A stretch of 64,000 nucleotides of DNA, taken from the NCBI GenBank assembly GCA_022539475.1, contig VCMS01000136.1, positions 1 to 64,000 on the forward strand, read 5' to 3'. The notes under the pieces were generated by a model that did not search any database, was not told where the DNA came from, and saw only the letters and a list, made by a program, of their open reading frames with translations. Position numbers and translations under genes: made by a program. Origin of the DNA: Gracilaria domingensis (taxonomy: Eukaryota; Rhodophyta; Florideophyceae; Gracilariales; Gracilariaceae). Within the stretch, counting starts at the first letter, position 1, and each line of letters starts with the position of its first letter. This document shows, piece by piece, positions 12,492 to 24,400 of this stretch.

Positions 12492-13312
12492 TGTGGTGCA
12501 AAACCTTGCAAAGGGAGAAGACACGAAAGGCATCCTGGACCTTCCCTCGAAGAGGTAAGCACAGCACATAGAGCGCTCCCAGAAGTGGTGCAACGAGTTG
12601 GGTGTAAGCCGAGACCAAACCGTCACGATGGGGGTAGGGAGCTCAAGAGAGTCGGCTCAGAAGTCGTGGGTGTTGAGTAGACAACGGCGATGCCGGGCGT
12701 GAAGTTTCAAGAGACAGACACACACACACTGATGTGGCACGGGCCGCGACGGGCGGGGCCAGCCACTAGATCAACTAAACGCGGCGGAAAGACACACCGG
12801 CACACGGGTCGTGCGTACCTTTTTAACAGTGGCATAAACAAAAGAAACAAGTAAGACAATACACACAATAGTGGCGGAAAGCTTCACAAGGTGGATAACT
12901 AGTCCCTCACCAGGTAGTGACTCTCCGCGAGGAGGATAGCACGCACCACGAGTTCCTGAGTTAGAGCCACCACTTGCTTGGTGCGATACTTGCCCAGTGT
13001 GGGTCGAGCTCATCTACCTAAGTAGGGTGGCCGACCCCGCTGTCAGGGTGAAAATTAGTAGAATATTCTAATTATCTAAAACGTTAGAAAAAATACTAGT
13101 TCTCCCTATGAATGGGCGTTGCAAGCACTACACGTGTGTGAAGAATCCAGCAAGGCTGCGTACACGACCGTGACAAGTTCCCATTGTGACCATACCCAAG
13201 TAGTTGGCAAATCCGCGTACAACACATAAAGAGCTACACCTCACCTCCCTACCAGAGCGATTAGTATGAATCGCATAAGCGGCAAAGTTCCGCAACAACG
13301 CGTTGCTCTACA
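12492..13312 (-). repeat. Solo LTR, family 2, with 5-bp target duplication
   Basis: 821 bp in reverse orientation. Read on the minus strand it starts TGTAGAGCAACGCG and ends GCACCACA. It is similar along its length to the 5' LTR of element D at 40919-41673. The flanks are identical 5-mers, TTCAT at 12487-12491 and TTCAT at 13313-13317. An LTR alone between an intact target duplication is what remains after recombination between the two LTRs of one insertion. The start shares the TGTAGAGCAACG motif with the family-1 LTRs. Confidence 0.88.
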
Positions 13313-13317
13313 TTCAT

Positions 13318-13960
13318 TGCAGCGGGGGGGCGGCGGCGACGCTTCTTCGTGAGGCGGTGCAGCGGTGGCGACGCTTCTTAATGCGGCGGCAGCGACGCTT
13401 CTACGTGCGCCGGCGCGGCAGCGACAACGCTTCTTCCTGCGGCGCCGCGGCGGCGGCGACGCTTCATCATGCAGCGGCGCAGCAGCGCTTCTTCTTTTCT
13501 TTGCCCGCGAAGCGCCGCACGGCAGCAACGCTTCTCTTGCATGGCGGCACGGCGCTTCCTTCTTTCGTTGCCCACAAAGAGTTGCGCAGTGCTGCGCTAC
13601 GTTTAGTGCGGCCGTCGCTTCTCGGCTACGCGGTGGCTTGACCTCTACTTAGTGCAGTCCTCGCCCATTGGCGGCGGGACGGCACGGTCTGTAATTAGCG
13701 CGGCCTTCGGGTCTTGGTGGCGTGACGGCACGGAGACCATCATTGTCTTTTCTAGCACGAGGCCGTCGCGCTTCGGCAGAATGATGGCTTTCGAGGCGGC
13801 GCCGTTTTTCTTCTCGCGCGCGGTCGCACAGCGCAACGGCACGAAGCGGTGCTCTTCTTCTTTCGGCGCAAGGCCGCGCGGCGCTACGGCGCGACGACCA
13901 GCACCGCTGTTTGCTGGCGTGCGGCTGCGCGGCGCGGCGCGCGTTTTGACGTTTTTCAGA
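13318..13960. repeat. GC-rich degenerate minisatellite
   Basis: A stretch rich in GCGGCGGC, built on a degenerate unit close to GGCGACGCTTCTTC that recurs near 13338, 13371, 13396, 13421, 13459, 13483 and 13526, so about 25-40 bases apart. Further right (13800-13960) it becomes less regular but stays very GC-rich. Frames on both strands are open for 60-140 codons and read as poly-Arg/Ala/Cys, which is what a GC-rich repeat gives by chance. It begins just beyond the target duplication of the solo LTR and differs sharply from the AT-rich DNA that follows. Confidence 0.65.
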
Positions 13961-15270
13961 AGGAAGAACCGAAAAATGCAGCTTTTAAGCCGCTTTTGGT
14001 TTATTTTTCTGCCGAGATCAGGAACAAAATTTGGGGGTCGGTGTGTCCTGGGGAGTGTCGAGATAGATCCCCTATAAATGTCTTAACAGATGAGAAAAAG
14101 CAAGGTTTCTCTTCACAACCGAGCTGAGCTAAAGTAGAGTTAATCAAATGTTTTGCTCAAGTAAAAGAAACTTTTTTTTGCCTTGAGAAACTGCGTTTTG
14201 GACTTTTGAACCTTTCCTTTGGTAAAAATCTATATTCTACCGCCTGTTTATAGAACTAAGTACTTTATAAATATGCGCCATGCCACACGGCGCATTTTGG
14301 TCACTTTTTGGGGAGACACCCTACAATGGATCAGAACTTCTCCAACAAATTAAAATTAGGCAAAAAGAAAATGCTTGTAGGAAGTGCATTGGGATTTGGG
14401 TGTAACATATGTCCAAAACTGTAACTATTTCTTACAAAGATTCCACTTAGAAATCAATACACAGCACCAAAGTGTTGGTAGTGTTCGTCAAGTAGTACAA
14501 AGGCAATTTTTGATATATCTTTATAATCATCAGTATTTTATCTGTCACTAAATATTGGTAGATTTATTACCAGTTTTAAATTTTACTTGCCACATGTATG
14601 GTTTGAAAACTGCAATTTTCTTTATAATGGTATCACTTGTACCAAAACTGAAATGGTTTTCTAAATAGCTCTAACTATCTAGAAGATATAGACTATAGAT
14701 TCAAATCAATGCTCAAAGTTGAACATTGTGTTTCTACATTCTGTGGCAACCATGCACTCTCCGCAAAGTTGCTTTGCAGTTCTTTCCTTGAAGAAGCATG
14801 CTTCTCTATGCTCTGATGTTTTAATGGATTTTCCGGACGAGGAAGTAGATTTATTTGAAACTTTGGGACGGTGACATGATCTTTGCTGGTTCTGCCCGCC
14901 ATCAGAATTCTACATAGAAATTGGGGGGTAGCTTTCCTTTCTGAGGGAAGATTTCGTTATTAATCGAATTTCTTGCGTCTCTCTGAATATATACGAAGAA
15001 ATTTACAGTTTTGTTGCGAATTCATATAAACATCCATATTTTGTGTTGGAAGAGGAAATAAACTACGTTTCATTAATATAAGCTCCAGATACTTTCTCAC
15101 ATATTCACCGAAAGATCCAACCGTCTGTTCTACGCGTGGAAATGTCGCAAAAAGTATGTCATTAAAAGCCTCTCTTCACAATCCGCTTGCTCAATCTATG
15201 CTATACTCAACGAGACGTTCTCAAGTATTCTTTCAACGACCTATTAAAACTCACATTTTATAAAAGTGAG
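13961..15270. other. AT-rich non-coding stretch
   Basis: About 1.3 kb of AT-rich sequence with no reading frame above chance and no recognised repeat. It separates the GC-rich minisatellite from copy C. A short ATG-initiated frame near 15160-15255 was noted but not recognised. Confidence 0.5.
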
Positions 15271-15346
15271 TTCAACAGCTAACAGTTACGGTTTCGAGGA
15301 AAACTGCGTAGAACGCAAGTTTCCATTTCGTTTCAACAATACAAGA
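15271..15346 (+). pseudogene. Left part of a host coding-like sequence split by copy C
   Basis: About 25 open codons read up to the LTR of copy C (STANSYGFEENC, then KFPFRFNNTR). If copy C and one copy of its target duplication are left out, the same frame continues without a shift into 27311-27592. The left flank ends CAAGA and the bases after the right LTR are AAAGA, a near-match 5-bp duplication. No family was recognised. It may be an exon, an older mobile element or a chance frame. Confidence 0.35.
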
Positions 15347-16310
15347 TGTAGAGCAACGCAATTTGCGTGGTTATCAGGATGATGCGCCTCATATACTCAG
15401 GGGAGTGATACGAGGATGCACTCGAAGAGGTATGAGTTGGACCCAATTTTGGCGGTTACTTTTGGAATGGCTTTCCCACAGTTACCTGTAATCAGGGTTG
15501 CCATTGCTGGCCAATACCGCTAGGTGGACGCGTGTACTACACCACCGTGTGTGTGCATATTACGGGACAATAGGTAGTGCACCTGAGGTGCCTGACACTG
15601 GGCTGGCCACGTGTACGGACCCCTGCGGGTGTGCACCACGTGTACATAGTTAGTTTAGACCTACTTAGGTGAGCTCGACCTCGTCGTCGCGAGCACCTTT
15701 GTAAAGTCAACCCGGGCACTTCTAAGTGAACTCTTTGTCGAGTAGCGCTCTCCTGAGTGGACTCTACACGAGTGAGGCTCTGGCGCCAACCGCCTACGTG
15801 GGTTATCACTCTCGCGAGTATAGCCACGTCTGGTTACGGTGGTCCTACCCTCTCGGTACCTTTAAAGAACATCTGTCGTTGATGTCGGGACCTGAGGGTC
15901 GTACCGAGGAGGTATAGGACTAGATTACGAAGTGATCCGACTCTGTATAGAGTTTTGCCGTGTTTACGGAACACCGTTGGAGGATCTCGCCCCGCTCCGG
16001 GCACAGTGCCGAGGAGGCCCTACCCGTCGCGTGTGGGTGTTGGTTGGTTGTTGTTTTCTGTTGCTTTCCCTCTCGGGACTACACCTGTCGTTGCTCGTGT
16101 TTCATCGTTGCCGATACCACCCCATCTCTGGAGTTTCTCATCGTTTCTTCACGACGTGGCCTAGCACCTCTGTAGGTATAGCCAGTTGCCACTTCGGCCT
16201 TACAACCGAGTTACGGTGGTACAGAGGGCTCTGTCACTGGTCTGCCATCTCTCACGAGAGCGGACCTTCGGACAGTCTGGTGGGTTTCACTCTTCCGAGT
16301 TTGCCCCACA
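15347..16310 (+). repeat. 5' LTR of copy C
   Basis: 964 bp, starting TGTAGAGCAACGC and ending GCCCCACA. Three bases separate it from the primer binding site. It is nearly identical to the 3' LTR over its first 600 bases and visibly different over its last 350. Confidence 0.92.
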
Positions 16311-16313
16311 AAG

Positions 16314-16331
16314 TGGTCTCCCGACTTAGAA
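16314..16331 (+). other. Primer binding site of copy C, tRNA-Tyr type
   Basis: TGGTCTCCCGACTTAGAA starts three bases after the 5' LTR. The same 18-mer lies three bases after the 5' LTR of element D (41677-41694), although those LTRs are otherwise different; this supports it as the functional site. Its complement would be the last 18 bases of a tRNA ending ...TCGGGAGACCA, which implies a C1-G72 first pair and A73. C1-G72 is the hallmark of eukaryotic tRNA-Tyr, so tRNA-Tyr is the likely primer (inference). Confidence 0.7.
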
Positions 16332-16554
16332 CCGTTTTAGGACACTGTCGTGGAATTGACTTGATTGTTGACGGATCACCGTTTTCTGACAACGATCAGG
16401 GGACTCTTTAGAGTTTTGGAGGTTGACAACTTTTGAACGTGAACCGCTGACGTGATGGTTTACCGAGAAGGTTTATTGAGTTTCCTTGTTCTTTGGAGAC
16501 TCGTGTACGAGTTTAACTGGATCATCTGGATCAGATTGCTTACTGGTTTTCAGT

Positions 16555-18625
16555 ATGCCGCAACCGCCTCGAGGTTCTCGAGCTGGTTCAGCGCGGTCGT
16601 CAGCTGTGGTTCCACCCGTTGCACGGACGTCCCGGTCTATCCCAGATGAGGCGCAACCTCTTGAGGTCGTACCCCGCCCCCGGAGAACGCGTTCAGTTAC
16701 GGAAGCACCCAAGGGAAATGTGGGTTCTGCTCAACCCGTCGTTGAGACACCATCCATGGTTAATCCTAACGCTGCTACCGTAGCCGAGTTGGCTAGGTTG
16801 GAATCCCGCTTGGATATTAATCACGCTGCTCACGTGGAACTCCTACAGGATGTTACCTCGTTGAGGACGCAGGTTGATAATGCCCAGGTGAGGGATGTCT
16901 CAGGAGACTTACGTCTTCTGAGAAGGGACGTGAATTCCATTATGCAAAATCTGGGTACCCCAGACGTCTTCGTCACGGAGTACCGGGCATTTGTCGAGGA
17001 AATGCGCACCGATATCGGTCGAATTCGTTCGCGCTTGGAAACGCTGGAGGATACAATCCGTATGGATGAAGCTGTGGACGCACAGGTTCCTCAAGGAAAT
17101 CCATCTGCGGATGAAGACCATCGTTCGGTGAAGCAGAAAAGTCGACACCCAAAACGAGTTCACTATGATTCGGATTCATCGCGCTCTGACTCGAGCGGCA
17201 TGACTGAAGACATTTCGTCAGATTCATCTGATAGTGATGAAAATCGTCATAGGTCACGTTCGACACGGTCGAAAGCGACGCAGTCTACTCAGGCAGTGAT
17301 GAGATCACGCGTGAAAGGATGGCGCCACTTGGGACTCAAAGAGTTAAAGCCGACGGACCTGCTCTACACAAAGCTGTTCTCGTACCGCTATTATCGGTTG
17401 GAAGATGTTACTTCGAATCGCTCCTCGCGAGGAACCGGTAAGGTGAAGGACTACATTCGAAGGTTGAATGTTACCCTTGAAACAAGGAAGGTCTCGGGGA
17501 CAGATCCTATCCTTATCTTGGATTTACTTGCCACGTTCGTCCAGGAGGCCGATATACTCGGTATGAGTGAAGCACAGGCATATGTGGCACTGCCGTACTT
17601 CCTAACAGGGACTGCGAAAGATCAGTACAACTCAGTTCGAGGAACCTCGAGAGCCTCGGAAGGAGGAGTCACGTGTTGGCCGGAAGCCGTAAACTACCTT
17701 GTCAGGTCGTACGCGACTTCCAACGCGATTTACAGCGCTACTCTTGCTGTTCGCGACACTAGACAGAAGAGTGGAGAATCTGAAACGGTTTATTCAACGC
17801 GGTTGAACAAAGCGTTTCACCGATGTGGTAATGTGTTTTCCGCACAGGAGCGGTGTACCATGTTTATTGATGGTTTGGACCCCACCAATCGGTCGTTGGT
17901 AGCTCGCCGACGCGAGGAAAAACGCCGAATGACGTACCTAGAGTTGGTTAATTACGCCCAGGCGGAAGGAGAGACGTATCGAGCCCGCAACTCGGGGCAG
18001 CGCCGCTCGAAAGCGCTACTCGCGGAGAGTTCGTCACCATCGATGTCGGTTTTGCGACGTGAAACCGCTGTCGGTGATGCTGATAACGTCCACTTCATCG
18101 GAAGTAACCCCCGATTCTTACGGATCTATGGACCTGCCGTCAACCTCGATTCCGAGCACGGAAGAAGACCCCGCATTGTATGCCCAAGGTGTCCGGGTGC
18201 CTGCAGCCCCGCTGCCTTACGCTAACAATTTGTCGCGTCTGAACCGTCCAGGGTGGAAGGACACAGCACCACAACGTCGAGTGGACAATCGCCCTCGCGA
18301 CAAGCCGGCCTCGGTCATATGTTACCAGTGCTACCTTCCAGGTCACGTATCGACGCAGTGCGTATTTCCGCCGTCGCACAGGCCGAAAATTATTGCGTAT
18401 TACGACGCCCTCAGGCCCGAGGAAAAGGAATCTGTTCCACGAAAGGAATATGATAAGGCCAGAGCTGAACTGGGATTACCGGTTCCGGTTTATGCTCAGC
18501 CCTCCGTTCCGGCACAGGCACCTTCGAACCAGGTTCAAGGCGAAGTACCCACGCATGGGGTTCAGTTAGGCCCCCCGAACGGAGTTCACGCACCGAATTC
18601 GGTGAGCCCCGTTCAGAAAAACTGA
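16555..18625 (+). CDS. gag region of copy C
   Basis: Starts at ATG 16555 (MPQPPRGSRAG). Order: a Ser/Arg/Pro-rich head; a likely coiled coil around residues 80-140 (ELARLESRLDINHAAH, then LRLLRRDVNSIMQNL); an acidic Ser/Asp-rich linker; a capsid-like helical part with MSEAQAYVALPYFLTG and GVTCWPEAVNYLVRSYA; and a CCHC zinc knuckle CYQCYLPGHVSTQC (C-x2-C-x4-H-x4-C) near 18322-18362. This is the Ty3/gypsy capsid-nucleocapsid plan. The capsid part is clearly related to that of element D. Fossil region with a few breaks. Confidence 0.8.
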
Positions 18626-18669
18626 CTTCGGGAGTTTCCCCTACGGGAGGGGCGCCTTCCGAGCCAAAG

Positions 18670-21600
18670 TTGAAGGCGCCCGAGGCGTCACAGTTTCGCT
18701 CCCCAGCTGTTAGAATCCTTTCAAGGATAGCGGCTACAACTGACGTGAGCTCAGAACACCTTTCGGTTCTACGTCGTCCGTGGATACGGTCCCGTAATCT
18801 CCGTATTCCGGAAAGAGTTCTTGTGATGGCCAAGAGAAACTACAAAGTTTATGCCGATCTTGGCTTGTCTAACCAGTTCTTGGTTCGACAGTTGTCTGTG
18901 TTGGATATAGGAGCTGCACCGAACCTGATTCACCTTGAGTTGGTGCCACCCGCGCTACGGGATGAAATTCGTCATGGTCCAGGTTTGGACATCGCGGATG
19001 CCAACAATAACCCGTTGCGTACTCTTGGGTACATACCTCTCATGGTACGATTAGGAACCTGTATGGTTAAAGTGGATTTCATGGTTTGCAAAAGCATTGC
19101 CGCACCGGTGATACTCGGTTGTGACTTTTGTGATCGTTTTGTTGAAGCGATTCGACCTCGAGCTCGAGTTGTTACCATGGATGATGGTTCCGAAATACCG
19201 ATTGTAAGGAAACCGCTAAAGAGAGCTACACGCAAGCGCGTCCCGCTCCCTGCTGCACAGGAAGTTCCAACCGTCGACCCGGTATCATCTAAGCTCCATG
19301 TGGCTCATGCCATCGCAATCCCTGTGCAATCCCAAGTTTGGGTCACAAATACTACTAAGCAGTCTGGTCTACGTGTGGTACAACCATTGCCATCATTGTA
19401 TGATCAGAAGCAACTCGCTTTGGCGACCGGAGTAATCTCGGTGGAACCCGACAAACCATTCAGAGTTTTGGTCACCAGCTTTGGCACAACCCGACAGTGG
19501 TTGGCTAAAAACCAAATCCTTGGTACCACTCTCCCACACCCTGCTGCTATCGTACCGACGAAGATGCCCGTTGCGGATGTTCTCGGTATAACCGATGCTA
19601 AGGAGGGGGAGGGATCAGCGGAAACCGCTTTTACCGCATCGGTTACCCCGGCGAGCGAAGTCACCGAATCGCTGGCACCCACCGAGGGTAAAGCGTTGCC
19701 ACCAGGAACGGAAGATACAGACCCTGTCAAGGAACTGGAACAGTTGAATTTTGATCATGTACCTGAATCTCATAGAGATAAGCTAAGAGAAATGTTGAGG
19801 GAGTTCACACCCATGTGGGATGGATCCCTCGGGACAATTGGAATTACGGAACACCGTATTGACCTACTTCCAGGTACTAGCCCCATTTCCCAACACCCAT
19901 ACCGGGCTGGTCCCAAAGCTAGAGAAGAAGAGCAATCTCAGGTTGAGAAGATGTTACGCGCTGGCGTCATAGAGGCGGCTCAATCCGCTTGGGCCTCACC
20001 CGTGGTGCTAGTTCCAAAAGCGGACGGATCATGGCGATTCTGTATTGATTACCGTCGTCTAAATTCGGTCACCGTCAAAGACGTTTATCCCATACCCAGG
20101 ATGGACGAATACATTGACTCGCTTGGGAGTGCTACAGTGTTCACCGCCTTGGATGCCAATTGGGGATACTGGCAAGTTCCGATCCGTGAAAAGGATAAGG
20201 ACAAAACTGCTTTTGTGTGCCACCAAGGTTTGTACCGGTTTAAGCGAATGCCGTTCGGATTAACCAACGCACCGGCTACGTTTCAACGTGCTATCGATAT
20301 CCTCTTGGCTCGATTCAAGTGGAAGACCTGCTTGGTGTATCTTGACGATATCATCGTGTTCTCCGATAACCTTGATGACCACTTAACACACGTCCGGGAC
20401 GTCATGAGAGTCCTCAGAGACGCGGGCATTACGCTGAAACTCAAGAAGTGCGAGTTCTTCACAGATTCTGTCAAATACCTAGGGCATATCATTCGACCTG
20501 GACAGCTCTCAGTTGACGCAGTTCGCGTGAAGTCGCTGAAGGAAGCGAAACACCCTACGACACAAACGGAACTCCGCAGTTTTCTGGGTCTTTGTAATGT
20601 ATATCGGCGTTTTGTCCCGAACTTCGCAGATATTGCGACCTCCCTTAACCACCTTTTGAGAAAAGGTCAACCAGTTCAACTGGAACCCCTAGGCGACGCG
20701 GAAGCGTCTGCCTTTTCGGCATTAATTGACGCAGTAACGTCACCGCCAATCTTGGCTTTGCCTAAGCTAGGACTTCCATTCGAAGTAGACACTGACGCCA
20801 GTGCACACCAAGTTGGTTGCGCCCTGTTTCAGGTCACGGAAGACGGCGTGAGACATCCAATTGGATACTGGTCGCGATCCTTGAACGTACACGAACGTAA
20901 CTACTCAGTTTCGGAGAAAGAGTGCTTAGCCGTTGTATGGGCTCTAACTACACTGAGGCCATATCTTATGGGCAACCATTTTACGGTACATACGGACCAC
21001 TCATCTCTCCGATGGCTCATAGAAATCTCGGAACCATCAGGACGCTTGATGCGTTGGCGCTTGAGGTTAACGGAGTTCGATTTCACAGTTACGTACAAAA
21101 AAGGAACGTTGAATCTGCAGTCAGATGCACTCTCCCGCTTAAGAACAGATGCAGAAGCGGCACCAGTTGACGATCTGGACATACCATGCTTTATGGTGGA
21201 AGAACAAGCAGGTTGGGTCGAATCCTTGTCGGATGACATCTGTGACGACATCCTGCGCACTTCTGAGAAGTTGGATCCCTTGACTGGATCTTTTGTACCC
21301 ATCACTCCCGAGGAGATGATCCGAGAACAGCAAACGGATGAGTTTTGTACGCGAATTCGCGCTCGTCTCAATGGAGGAGATCGTATACCTTTTCAGGTTA
21401 ACGATCAGGGGTACCTGGTTAGGTTGGTTGAAGCGTATACCCAAATTGTGGTCCCATACTCGCTGCAAAACCGTGTGTTGGTCATGATAGACTATGTGAA
21501 GGTAGGAGCCCACCCAGGAGGTCGAAAACTATACTTGACCGTGCGTAGGGATTTTTACTGGCCGTCAATGGCATTGGACTGCTACGCAGTACGACGCTCT

Positions 21601-23078
21601 TGCACCGAGTGCGCTAAGAATAACGTGAAACTCGTAAGTACTCGAAGAAGTTAACGCTGTTCCCAGCACGGTCTCCTTTGGAGTTTATCGCTATCGATAT
21701 CTTAGGTGAATTGATCAGAACCGCAAGAGGTAATCGATACCTTCTGGTTATCACCGATCGGTTCTCTAAGTTGGTACGGACAGTCCCGCTGAAACGGATT
21801 ACGGCCGCCGTGGTTGCACAAGCTTTTGTCACCCACTGGGTCTTTGTGTACGGTCCACCGGTTCATCTATTATCAGATAACGGTTCACAGTTCACGTCGA
21901 AGTTTTTCCAGGACGTCTGTCGGATCTTGAGTGTCAAGAATTTATTTACGACCACCTACCACCCCCAAACAAATGGTCAGGTAGAACGATTTAACCGTAC
22001 CATGCTGAATGCATTAAGATCTTATGTGGCAGATCATCCTAAGGATTGGGATTTGTATACGGACGCTATTACGTATGCGTACAACACCCAAGTCCACGGG
22101 GTAACGAAGCCAGCACCTTTTGAGTTGGTATTGTCAAGAGTACCGCCACCGGTTGCAATCGAGGCTCAAGAAACGCTTTCTACGTACCCGTCTGTTGGGT
22201 TATACAGGAACGCTTGGAAGTATTGGTTAACCAAAATGGTACCGGTCGCTCGCACAGCGATGGATAAGGCGCAGGCCGCTTATAAGCGCAACTTCGATGC
22301 GAAGGTTAAGACCCCATTACCAAAGGTCAAACCAGACGATATGGTATTTCTCCGCAAAGAATACTATAATCCGGAGAAGGAACGCCGCCACAAGCTCTCG
22401 CCTATCGCGGAAGGACCCTACAAGGTTATTTCCGTCACGGACGATACCGTAGTATTGGATATCAATAATCTCCACGAACGGATATCGTTAGACCGTGTCG
22501 CGCTGGCCCCACCACCCTACGTACACGTTAACACCCAACTGGGTTCAGCTACAGGGGACGAACAGGTCGTATCTTCGCGCCCTGCGACTCTCCGCCCTGA
22601 TCGCGGCTTATCGGATCTACCGAAGTCAGAATCACCCACGGGGGTCGCACAACCCGTTGCGGGAGACGAAGAGGAAAACTCAACTAGAGTTGACCCCCCA
22701 CCGGACGTCGTGGCTCCCGTGCCACCGCCTAAGGAGGGGGAGGAAAGTACGGAACCCGTTACACCGGCGTCGCACGGTCACACTGTGTCGCAAGGTACCG
22801 CAACCAATCTCGCGGTCTCTACCGATAGCGTTGTGGTGCCCCGAAGCGCTGTACCTCGTGGTGATACTCCGTCGAGTTCGTTGAGCAATGCGCTAGAAAC
22901 GACACGACCCACCCAGGGTGTACACACCGCTGTGGATAACGTATCCCCGTCGGGAACACCACAACTGAGTGAGGTCACCACCCGCAGAGCGGAGAAGACA
23001 GTATCTGTAGACCCGGGCTTTCCGGAGAACGCAGAACCGCAAGCGGTAGATCAGCTCAATGTTACCGACCGGTGTTAA
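18670..23078 (+). CDS. pol region of copy C (PR-RT-RH-IN)
   Basis: Long reading region with, in order, protease (around GAAPNLIHLELVPP), RT (FCIDYRRLNSVT; YLDDIIVFS near 20335), RNase H (DTDASAHQVGCALFQ; HTDHSSLRWL), integrase zinc-binding region (CTECAKNN) and core (FIAIDILGEL, SDNGSQFTSKFF, HPQTNGQVERFNR), then a long Pro/Ser/Thr-rich tail ending near 23078. Gene order and motifs place it in Ty3/gypsy. It is largely open, with only a small number of breaks. Confidence 0.92.
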
Positions 23079-23660
23079 CCACGCCGTGGTATGAGAAAAC
23101 GAGAAGTCGTACTTACCCGCGTATTATTTGGGAAAACAACCTTGGAAAGGTGAAGTACGAAGTACGAGTTTGGAAACCGTCGATGGTGCACCCACGCCGC
23201 GTGGCAGAGGACTCATGACACACCCAAGTGCAGAGTAACACGTTGTGTGACGTGGTGACGTATGGAAAGCACCGCCGACGCGGGGAACTGCTGACAGTAA
23301 GTCGCGTGCGCGAGTACCATACGTGCATGGTGCACGATGTACGGTCGCCAACCGTAGGCGAACGGACACCTGTTAGGGTAACTCGTGGCTCACACGTGCC
23401 ATCGCCTGGCCAACCAGAAGGCCGCGATATGCACCGTGATTGGTCAATCGGGCTCCATGGCGCACAAGCGAGACCCTGCCCGTTCTCCGTCGCACGGACG
23501 ATCCTTCTGGATAGCAAGAGGGAGCTCAGAATCCCGAAGATACCGTTGGACGGTCGGAAGCTCAACCAAAACGAGCCGAAGCTCGTCAGACTCAAGAAGG
23601 AGAGTACTTCAAGAAGAACCTTTCAGGTTGAAGATTGGACGCTCCTGGCGTAAGTTGTAG
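23079..23660 (+). other. Linker between integrase and chromodomain in copy C
   Basis: About 580 bases between the integrase end and the chromodomain frame. It holds an open stretch of about 141 codons (23228-23653), basic and Arg-rich, whose counterparts in copies A (160-585) and B (8918-9343) have the same length. The conservation suggests that it is translated, perhaps as part of a processed or read-through product, but no motif was recognised. Confidence 0.45.
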
Positions 23661-24014
23661 TTGTCGCGCAGCGAGGAATTCCTAGTGAGTCGTGACTGGT
23701 TAAGTCCAAGAGGAACCCCTCTAGAGGTTAGCCGGCCACCACCTCGCCACCATCGAAGGTACGAAACCACAATGGGTGAAGGAGAGCAGTCAAACACCGA
23801 GGTGTACCCGCAGGAATACGTGATCGAACGTATCGTACGTCATGTTGTAGACCCCGATGGGACGGTACTGTACCAAGTGCGATGGTATGGCTACTCCGCC
23901 GAGGAGGACACCATGGAGCCGGTCGAGTACCTACCTAGGTCGAAGATCGTTTCATACCACCGTCGCACTCGGTCAGCCTTGCCGTCCAACCTGGACCAAG
24001 CCCAGGTGGGATAA
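23661..24014 (+). CDS. Chromodomain ORF of copy C
   Basis: About 117 codons with a chromodomain: VIERIVRHVVDPDG, LYQVRWYGYSAEEDTMEP and YLPRSKIVSYHRR. The aromatic and W-x-G-Y positions match the methyl-lysine reader fold. Chromovirus integrases usually carry this module fused to their C-terminus; here it sits in a frame separate from the integrase. The head before the domain is Arg/Pro-rich. Confidence 0.82.
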   Translation: MSRSEEFLVSRDWLSPRGTPLEVSRPPPRHHRRYETTMGEGEQSNTEVYPQEYVIERIVRHVVDPDGTVLYQVRWYGYSAEEDTMEPVEYLPRSKIVSYHRRTRSALPSNLDQAQVG

Positions 24015-24400
24015 GAACCGTTCCCGGTGAGGAGCTTTCAACTATACCGCGATGCGGAAGACTCAGAATGGAGAGTTGACCCCTTCTGTGTGGGGAATGA
24101 ATAAAGGAAGAAGACCAATGAAGCGGTGAAGACTGAACTAGAGGAAGTGAGAAGAAAGAAAGAAGAGCATACCGAAATGCCGGTTGTACCGATTTAAAAC
24201 GGTTAGAGTAGAAGAAGCACCAAAGAAGTGAAGCACCAGGGAAGTGAAGTACACTTGAACAAAGTGTGAGTGAAGAAGTAATCGAAGATAGTTCAAGTTC
24301 GTGGAGAACAGGCAAAAGGGTGAAGGGAAAGTTACCACTAGATGGTTTTACTGTTTCTATCTTATACTAAGGACCAAGTCCTCCAGCCCTGCTGGTCATC

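Noticed and set aside
13241-13652. Open frames of 65-112 codons on both strands in the GC-rich island
   Set aside because: Poly-Arg/Ala/Cys translations on both strands are what a GC-rich minisatellite gives; no start context or domain.
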